This document shows positions 58,283-64,000 of a stretch of DNA of 64,000 bases, piece by piece. How positions within the stretch are numbered: position 1 is the stretch's first letter; the number at the start of each line of letters is the position of its first letter. Below the pieces are notes generated by a model, which had not been told where the DNA came from, searched no databases, and was given only the letters and a program-made list of their open reading frames with translations. The stretch comes from a virus, in IMG/VR virus record IMGVR_UViG_3300027917_000042, positions 1 to 64,000 of that record; one strand, written 5' to 3'. Position numbers and translations under genes: made by a program.

Positions 58283-58824
58283 CAGCTGCCCTGCGGTTTC
58301 GCCCCCAGCTTCGCCAGCTCCTTGTCACGCTGCCGACACAGGCCGATCACCTCCGTGTGTTCGCGGATGGCTTCGTCCTCCTGCCGGATCACATCCTCGG
58401 TTGCCGCGATGGATTCCCTGAACTGCTCGATCTGCGCTTTCAGTGCAGACTCGTCCCAGCGGCCCCACTCCCGGTAGATCACCTTGCGCCTGTCCTCGTC
58501 GTCTTCTGACTTCAGCAATTTGTCGCGTACCGTGCAGTTCATGATGAGCTGTTGGTACTCGCTGATCTTGGCCTGTGTGTCGGCGATGAACCCCTTCATG
58601 CGGTTCTTGTTCATCTCGCACTCGTTGATGCGAGCCGAGAGGTAGTCCACCCGCTGGTGCGGGTACTTGGCGTTGACCTCGGCGATAGCGTTCAGGCGCT
58701 CGGTCTCGATGGCATCTGCCAGCTGCTCCTTGGCCTGATTGCCCGTACCAAGCGGCATGTCCTCGATCCGCCTGCCTTTCAAGCGAATCGAGGCCACACC
58801 TTTCTGGCCGATGTTGCTACTCAT
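58282..58824 (-). CDS. Coiled-coil phage protein (180 aa)
   Basis: A 180-residue protein dominated by long helices ('QLADAIETERLNAIAEVNAK', 'FIADTQAKISEYQQLIMNCT', 'QFRESIAATEDVIRQEDEAI'). Family not recognised, but proteins of this type are found between structural genes upstream of the terminase in related phages. It could be an assembly or small-terminase-like protein; unproven. Confidence 0.7.
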   Translation of the reverse strand: MSSNIGQKGVASIRLKGRRIEDMPLGTGNQAKEQLADAIETERLNAIAEVNAKYPHQRVDYLSARINECEMNKNRMKGFIADTQAKISEYQQLIMNCTVRDKLLKSEDDEDRRKVIYREWGRWDESALKAQIEQFRESIAATEDVIRQEDEAIREHTEVIGLCRQRDKELAKLGAKPQGS

Positions 58825-61379
58825 CAGACGGCGATGGTGTCTTCCTGCCGGACGGTCGTGACCGTCAGACCGGAATCACCCACTGTCGCGTTCTGCGTGA
58901 ACGGCAGGATCACCTTGCCCTGTCGCACGTTGACCACCACACCAAAGTTCGACGCCGGGATCTTGACGATGGTGTTGGAGATCGAGGTCGTGCTGGCCTC
59001 GTAGTCGAGGATCAGGTCGTAGATGTCATCAGCAGGTTCGTATGCCTGAATCGTTTCATTGATGGTGTAGGGATCAGTTGAAACGAATCCGCCCGCGCCG
59101 TACAGCAATCGCAGCTGGAGCGTGTTCAGGTCCGTGACCTCCGTCACCTCGTAGGTCGAGGCTCGGCTTGCCACGTGGACCAGCATCCCGATCTGCACGC
59201 CCTCGGTGACGAAGTCCGCTGTCGAATCCTCCAGCACCGTATCCGACGTGCCTGCGGTCGCAGTCGATTCCGTGATGTCGATGAAATTGAAGGTGTTCGT
59301 GGTGTAGCTGTCGTAGTAGTACCGATGCTCTTCAAACGTGCCGGTATCGACCACTCTGACCACGCCAGCGTCAGCCACTTCGGAATCGATAGTGCCGCTC
59401 ACGGTGATGGACTTGGACGAGATCGCCGTCACCGTCACGCCACCGAACTGATCCCGGTCGATGACGCCCGCCGTGCCAGTGTCGCGAGCCACCAGCACCC
59501 GGTCGCCGGTTGCAGTGTTCTCGACCACGATGGACACTGTGTTCGGCGGCGGTCTGAGCGTGCCCAGATCATCGGTCAGGGTGTATGCCTGCGGGTTCAC
59601 GTCGATGCCGGTGAACAGCACGCCCGGCGCACCGAAGATCACCGAGCCGGTGAAGGTGCCGAACGGGCTGGCCTTGGGCGAGCTGATCGACAGGGAAGCT
59701 CCGCCTGCGCCGCCGGTATCGATGGTCGCTGAATCAGTAGACTCATCCTGCACCACGTCGGCATCGACCAGCGTCTCCAGCGAGGTCTGACCGTCCGTGA
59801 TGGTGATGTAGGACTGCAACACGTCCTCACCCGCTGCGGTCTGGTTCGAGCCAATCAGTCGGCCCGTCCAGCCACCGCCCACGGTCTGGGTCAGGTCGTC
59901 GCCCTCGGTGAGCGATGCAGAGTGCGAGACGGTGTAGTACAGCGCCGACAATCCGCGATAGGACTCACCGGGGATGTTCACGCCTGCGCCGAACAGGTCG
60001 GTGTTGGGAGCGCCACGCCGGGTGATGTACTTCAGCCGCTCGTAGACCTTCGCCACCGGGATGTTGGTCTGGGCGTTGACCGTGATGGAGTAAGGCTCTG
60101 CCGTGCCGTTGCCGTCGAAGTCACTGGTCACGGACCCGATGCTGACCGTCAGGTTACCGCCCTCGCCAGCTGTCGTATCGGTCGGCCCACCCAAGTTGGT
60201 GGTCGGCGTGCCTGCCGTGCAGGTTGCGTCACCATCCGCCTGCGTGCTGAACACGTACTCCTTGACGGCATCCGAATTGGCGAAGTCGCTGAGATCGCCG
60301 ACGAGGTAATACTCCAGTACCGGAGCGCCCGTGGTGCCGCCGACTGCCGTGATGATGCCCTTCTTGGCATCCACCGCGCCCCAGCTCGATCCCACGTAAA
60401 TGCCGTTGCCGACATTGAACGCGCCCGAGCCTGCCGAACCAGTGAAGGTTTGGTAGCCGGTGGTGTTGTTGATGTCCGGGGCCGAGGCCAGCGGCAGGGC
60501 TGAGAAACCACCACCCGCCACGTTCAGGCGGAAGTTGTCGTACAGCGACGTGTAGCGCCGGGCGAAGACTTCGAGGTCGGCATCCGCGATGCCGTTGGTG
60601 GCGATGAGCGACGCGGCCTGAAGGTGCGTCCTGATGAGGACCGAGATGATGCCCAGCGAGACGTTGGGATCGGTGTCCCACCACTGGAAGTTGCCCTCCC
60701 AGTCGGTGATCTTGTTGCGGTCCTGATAGATGTAGACCTCGGTGCCCTGCGCCACGCTACCAATCGCCTGAATGGCGGTGTAGCGGGTCTGCCCGATCAG
60801 CGCGTTGCTGGAGCTGGTCGCGGACATCGTGCCGCCCGAGACGATCAGCGTGCCGGTGCCGTCGAACACGTCGCCCGTAGTCGGGGTCGAATCGTCCGGC
60901 CTGATCCAGACCACCGTGGTGGTGCCATCCGGCAGCGTCTCGAAATCCAGCAGGGTGCCGGTGTCGCCCGAGTCGCCCTGCGTGATGAGCCTGCCGATGT
61001 CACCAGATACCGGACCAGTGCCGCCACTCCACTCGACGCACACCACGCCGTTGCCCGAATTGTCAGGCAGTGCGGTGTAGCTCCAGTCGGCAGAGATCGT
61101 GCCCTCCTTCAGCCACTCGGTCGAGGATCGTGGAATGAAATACTTGTTCTCCATGGTGAACGCATTCGGCGTCACCGGGAGCATGGGGTTGCGGAAACCC
61201 ATTGCCTGAAATTCGTCCGCTGCGTCAGCGACCGCAGAGTACAACTCCAAGGTCGTGTAGATGGTTGTAGAGGCACCAGCTGCGCGACGGATCATCCGCA
61301 TACCCGTGGTGCCCGAGCCAACCGTCTCGTCAGCGAACAGGATTTCCCAGTCCCCGTTCAGGATTGCGAGAGTCGTCAT
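58824..61379 (-). CDS. Large virion structural protein (851 aa)
   Basis: An 851-residue beta-rich protein (Thr/Gly/Ser/Asp-rich) starting MTTLAILNGDWEILFADETV. It contains several 'VVRVVDTG'/'DRVLVARDTG'-type strands and no enzymatic motif. Its last 20 residues, '...SGLTVTTVRQEDTIAV', match the end of the 61395 protein ('SGLTATLTQQEDTISTF'), suggesting a shared C-terminal contact. Likely part of the virion exterior; neighbouring genes are structural too. Confidence 0.75.
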   Translation of the reverse strand: MTTLAILNGDWEILFADETVGSGTTGMRMIRRAAGASTTIYTTLELYSAVADAADEFQAMGFRNPMLPVTPNAFTMENKYFIPRSSTEWLKEGTISADWSYTALPDNSGNGVVCVEWSGGTGPVSGDIGRLITQGDSGDTGTLLDFETLPDGTTTVVWIRPDDSTPTTGDVFDGTGTLIVSGGTMSATSSSNALIGQTRYTAIQAIGSVAQGTEVYIYQDRNKITDWEGNFQWWDTDPNVSLGIISVLIRTHLQAASLIATNGIADADLEVFARRYTSLYDNFRLNVAGGGFSALPLASAPDINNTTGYQTFTGSAGSGAFNVGNGIYVGSSWGAVDAKKGIITAVGGTTGAPVLEYYLVGDLSDFANSDAVKEYVFSTQADGDATCTAGTPTTNLGGPTDTTAGEGGNLTVSIGSVTSDFDGNGTAEPYSITVNAQTNIPVAKVYERLKYITRRGAPNTDLFGAGVNIPGESYRGLSALYYTVSHSASLTEGDDLTQTVGGGWTGRLIGSNQTAAGEDVLQSYITITDGQTSLETLVDADVVQDESTDSATIDTGGAGGASLSISSPKASPFGTFTGSVIFGAPGVLFTGIDVNPQAYTLTDDLGTLRPPPNTVSIVVENTATGDRVLVARDTGTAGVIDRDQFGGVTVTAISSKSITVSGTIDSEVADAGVVRVVDTGTFEEHRYYYDSYTTNTFNFIDITESTATAGTSDTVLEDSTADFVTEGVQIGMLVHVASRASTYEVTEVTDLNTLQLRLLYGAGGFVSTDPYTINETIQAYEPADDIYDLILDYEASTTSISNTIVKIPASNFGVVVNVRQGKVILPFTQNATVGDSGLTVTTVRQEDTIAV

Positions 61380-61394
61380 TCAATTAGCTCCATG

Positions 61395-63485
61395 TCAGAA
61401 AGTTGAGATCGTGTCTTCTTGCTGCGTCAGCGTTGCGGTCAGGCCGGAAGACGTGACTGTTCGCTGAAGCACCCCGGTTGGCGGAATAGGCAGATAGCGG
61501 GTCACATCGAGTGACGACCATCGGCCAGTGGCTTGTGTCGGGGTCGAGACTGCGGACAGCCTCGCCCGGACGTAGTAATACGGACCCTGCGTGGTGTTCT
61601 CGGTGGACGTTGCCCAGTTACCGGGAAGCGTCCAGCTCACATAGTTGAGGCCCGCCGTCGTGAAGCTGTTGGTTCCGTCTACCACGCCAGATAGCGCGGT
61701 CCATGTTGAACCGTTCCAGTACTCCCACGTGATCGTCAGTCCCGAGCCTGCGGTGCTGACGTTGATCTTCATCTGGTTGAATTGCTCCGGGTGGCCCCAG
61801 TAGTAAGCATCGTTGACCGCCGGGGACGCAGGAGTGAGCGTCATGTCATCCGAAGTGCCGGAGTTTGCCTCGGTCGTCTCGTCGGTCAGCACGCCGCCGT
61901 CGTCGGCAATCGCTGCCGTGGGCAGGCCCTGATTGCGGGCCGTGATGAGAACGTCGAGTCCTGCGCCGAACGCGCCTTCGTAGTTGAGGCTGAAGCTGTA
62001 CGTGCCAGTGCTGTCAGCCAGCCCCTGTCCAAGAGTGTCCCCGGCGGTGACTGTCCCTGCCGTCTCGTCGGCAACCACCTTGATTGCTGTGCCTTCTGCC
62101 ACGCCATCGACTGTGACGGTGACCGAGTTGTTAATGGTGGTGGATGCGCCTGCACCGTTACGGACTGTGGGTGTGTCGCCGCCGAGGACATTGATCGTGA
62201 CTGCGCCGCCTGTGAGGTTGTAGACCGCCGCGTTGGTCGTGCCGTCTGCGCCGTAGCCGCTGAACGTGAAGTTGTTGAAGTCGTAGCTGCCCTGCGCCCC
62301 GGAACCCGAGAGCAGAATCGCATGGCCCGTGCCATCCGAGGTGAACGCGATGCCGTCGATGTTGTCGAGGTGCGTGTTGGTATCGACCTGTAGCGCCCCG
62401 TTGCTATCCTGTCCGCCGTTCACCACCCAGTTGCTGCCGTTGCAGCCATTCGGGTCCGACGCGCCGCAGTTGTTCAGCGTGATGTTGTCGAAGGTCTTGT
62501 CCACGTCTTGGAGGGCGAATTTGATACCTCCAACGAAGTCGGTGAACGAGACCGTGTCCAGCGCCATGACATCGACGTTGGCCTCGGTCCCGGTCGAGGA
62601 GATGCCGAGGTAGACGAAACCCACGTCGCCGATAGCGGTGATGTTCACGTTGGTCAGCGTGAAGCTGATCGTGTCGGTGGTGTTGCCGACCACACGGAAA
62701 ATCATGTGGTTCACATCGACGTTGCGACCACCGCCGTTGTTGCCCAGCCACAGCCATGTTTCGTTGCTGGCCTCGAAGTATGAGTCGGCGTTAGCAGTCG
62801 GCTCGCCCCACTCGGTCGGGCCGATGAAGTAATACACCGCGCCCACCGGGTTGGAGATTAGACCCCAGCCCCCGGTGATGTCGTCTGCGACTACGTCACT
62901 GGTCGTCTCCGGCGTGCCCACGGTGCCGCCGTTGATCCGCAGCGCGTAGCTGTCGTTGGCGTGATAGGAGAGCGCGTCGAAGAAGCAGTTGTTGGAGTTG
63001 CCGGTCGCTTTCGACAGATGCTGCCCGCCGTAGCCTGCTTGCGTGATCGCGGTCTGGTCGAGGTTCGCTTCCGAGCCGCTGATGACGGTGAACCCGGTGC
63101 CCGGTGTCGCCACGATCACGGACACGTCGAGCTTGATGCTGAAGTAGTAGTCCGGCAGCGGCAGGCCCTGCGCATCGGCTCCCGCCACGTCGTAGGCGAT
63201 CAGGTCGGTGCCGTCACCGATGGCGATCTGCAATCCTTGGTTGGTGTAGGTATCGACGAGGTTGTCCTTGACCAGCCCGTACACCGTGGTGTCCGACAGG
63301 TCGGTGCTGGTCAGGCTGGACTCGTAGATTTCCTCCTGACCCTGATTCGACCACTGGGTCGCCATGGCCCCGGTGGGTTCATAGAACAACCCGGTCGCGG
63401 TAGTCAGCGACGGGCCTGCGCCGGACGACGTGACGTTGGTCGTCGAGTCGAAGCCGGTGATCTGGGTTCTGAGGTCGGTTGCCAT
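61395..63485 (-). CDS. Large beta-helix-like structural protein (696 aa)
   Basis: A 696-residue protein. It starts MATDLRTQITGFDSTTNVTS. Central repeats of short beta-turns ('NVDVNHMIFRVVGNTTDTIS', 'TLNNCGASDPNGCNGSNWVV', 'NFTFSGYGADGTTNAAVYNL') suggest a beta-helix fibre or tailspike-like fold. Later comes a sandwich-type region ('LTITWEYWNGSTWTALSGVV') and the C-terminal QEDTI motif shared with 58824. No hydrolase residues can be placed. Confidence 0.75.
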   Translation of the reverse strand: MATDLRTQITGFDSTTNVTSSGAGPSLTTATGLFYEPTGAMATQWSNQGQEEIYESSLTSTDLSDTTVYGLVKDNLVDTYTNQGLQIAIGDGTDLIAYDVAGADAQGLPLPDYYFSIKLDVSVIVATPGTGFTVISGSEANLDQTAITQAGYGGQHLSKATGNSNNCFFDALSYHANDSYALRINGGTVGTPETTSDVVADDITGGWGLISNPVGAVYYFIGPTEWGEPTANADSYFEASNETWLWLGNNGGGRNVDVNHMIFRVVGNTTDTISFTLTNVNITAIGDVGFVYLGISSTGTEANVDVMALDTVSFTDFVGGIKFALQDVDKTFDNITLNNCGASDPNGCNGSNWVVNGGQDSNGALQVDTNTHLDNIDGIAFTSDGTGHAILLSGSGAQGSYDFNNFTFSGYGADGTTNAAVYNLTGGAVTINVLGGDTPTVRNGAGASTTINNSVTVTVDGVAEGTAIKVVADETAGTVTAGDTLGQGLADSTGTYSFSLNYEGAFGAGLDVLITARNQGLPTAAIADDGGVLTDETTEANSGTSDDMTLTPASPAVNDAYYWGHPEQFNQMKINVSTAGSGLTITWEYWNGSTWTALSGVVDGTNSFTTAGLNYVSWTLPGNWATSTENTTQGPYYYVRARLSAVSTPTQATGRWSSLDVTRYLPIPPTGVLQRTVTSSGLTATLTQQEDTISTF

Positions 63486-63892
63486 TATTGCTTCAAGTAC
63501 AGGGCAATCGCCGCCGCGTTGGGGCCATACAAATGAGGATGCTTGGACGGGGCATCGATGCGGTAGGTTTCGCCCGGCAATGCCATGTCGAGATTCGACT
63601 GGTCAGTGTTGCCAAAGATCAGTGCCACGTCACCCGCCGGGATGGCGTACACGTCGTATTCGCCCTCGGGTTCGAGGAAGCACCGGGGCATATCTTCGAC
63701 TTCACGCAATGCGGCCCGCATGGTTTCTACCTGCTTGATGCGACCATCCACCCCGGGCAGGCCCAGCCCATGAACGATCGGCGTGAAGATCAGGTTGCGC
63801 ACACCGAACGAATCGGCCAGCGCCTTCCACATGCGGAACTCGACATCCGGTTCCATCTGCGCCTGATCCCAGCGTGTGATGATCGTGGTCAT
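63485..63892 (-). CDS. Hypothetical protein with SPOUT-like C-terminal motif (135 aa)
   Basis: A 135-residue protein starting MTTIITRWDQAQMEPDVEFR. Residues 85-135 ('VALIFGNTDQSNLDMALPGE', 'YRIDAPSKHPHLYGPNAAAI' and ALYL) resemble the knotted SPOUT RNA-methyltransferase signature (V-x-x-F-G-x-x-x-x-S-N-L, then N-x-A-x-A-I). The length is short for a SPOUT enzyme, so it may be a reduced form. It overlaps the next upstream gene by four bases. A structural role is the alternative. Confidence 0.55.
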   Translation of the reverse strand: MTTIITRWDQAQMEPDVEFRMWKALADSFGVRNLIFTPIVHGLGLPGVDGRIKQVETMRAALREVEDMPRCFLEPEGEYDVYAIPAGDVALIFGNTDQSNLDMALPGETYRIDAPSKHPHLYGPNAAAIALYLKQ

Positions 63893-64000
63893 GAGTACGA
63901 CAGGCTCAGCCTGTTGTCCCAGATGTTGTCGAAGTTACCATCACCATCGGCCCACTCGACCGCCACATCGTCATCGCTCTGGATGATGATGCGACTGATC
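63889..64000 (-). CDS. Unknown protein, C-terminal fragment at window edge
   Basis: The frame is open from the right edge to TGA at 63889-63891 (read on the minus strand), and ends 'NIWDNRLSLSYS'. Its stop overlaps the start of the 63485 gene (ATGA). It shows that the late operon continues beyond the window. Family unknown. Confidence 0.6.
   Translation of the reverse strand, partial: ISRIIIQSDDDVAVEWADGDGNFDNIWDNRLSLSYS

Noticed and set aside
1-64000. CRISPR array or insertion sequence
   Set aside because: No regularly spaced repeats with unique spacers and no transposase frame were seen.

Overview
The window is most of the genome of a short-tailed (podovirus-like), high-GC bacteriophage. 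The evidence is a full virion morphogenesis set on the minus strand (large terminase, portal, scaffold, capsid, P22 gp4-like and gp10-like head-tail parts, several fibres, a 4561-residue lytic-transglycosylase polyvalent virion protein, endolysin and holin) and a separate replication/recombination block. Shine-Dalgarno sites, a cyto/periplasmic lysis cassette and an SSB ending in the bacterial DDDIPF tail indicate a Gram-negative host, probably a proteobacterium; the host cannot be named from this sequence. No integrase or CI/Cro pair is visible, so a lytic lifestyle is the simplest reading. No DNA polymerase or RNA polymerase gene is seen in the window.

Layout. Positions 1-5516 (plus strand): a train of small genes, many coupled by ATGA overlaps, mostly unknown, with a DUF932-like protein and two putative DNA-binding proteins; it ends at two terminators. 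Positions 5649-10719 (minus strand): an HNH/Ref-like nuclease, a PD-(D/E)XK-like nuclease, an unknown protein, a zinc-finger/Toprim primase, an SF2 helicase, a winged-helix replication protein, and an XRE regulator. A repeat-rich, partly AT-rich segment at 10187-10480 is a candidate replication origin or operator array. Positions 10848-14766 (plus): YqaJ-type exonuclease, RecT annealase, SSB, and small accessory genes, interrupted by a roughly 300-base non-coding control segment (13957-14260) with a terminator, inverted repeats and an extended -10 promoter.

Positions 15052-64000 (all minus, read right to left): one very long late operon. It begins beyond the right edge, runs through beta-rich structural proteins (56798-63485), terminase, portal, a GroES-like co-chaperonin, scaffold, capsid, connector genes and a fibre cluster, then ejection-type proteins, the giant protein, and finally endolysin, holin and a membrane protein. 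The most interesting objects are the giant protein (transglycosylase plus two zincin-like motifs plus a GNAT-like region plus a large C-terminal region, with FSR-like tetrapeptides at the apparent domain borders), the phage-encoded GroES homologue, the origin-like repeat array, and fibre genes that share modules and carry LamG-like and Asp-box domains.
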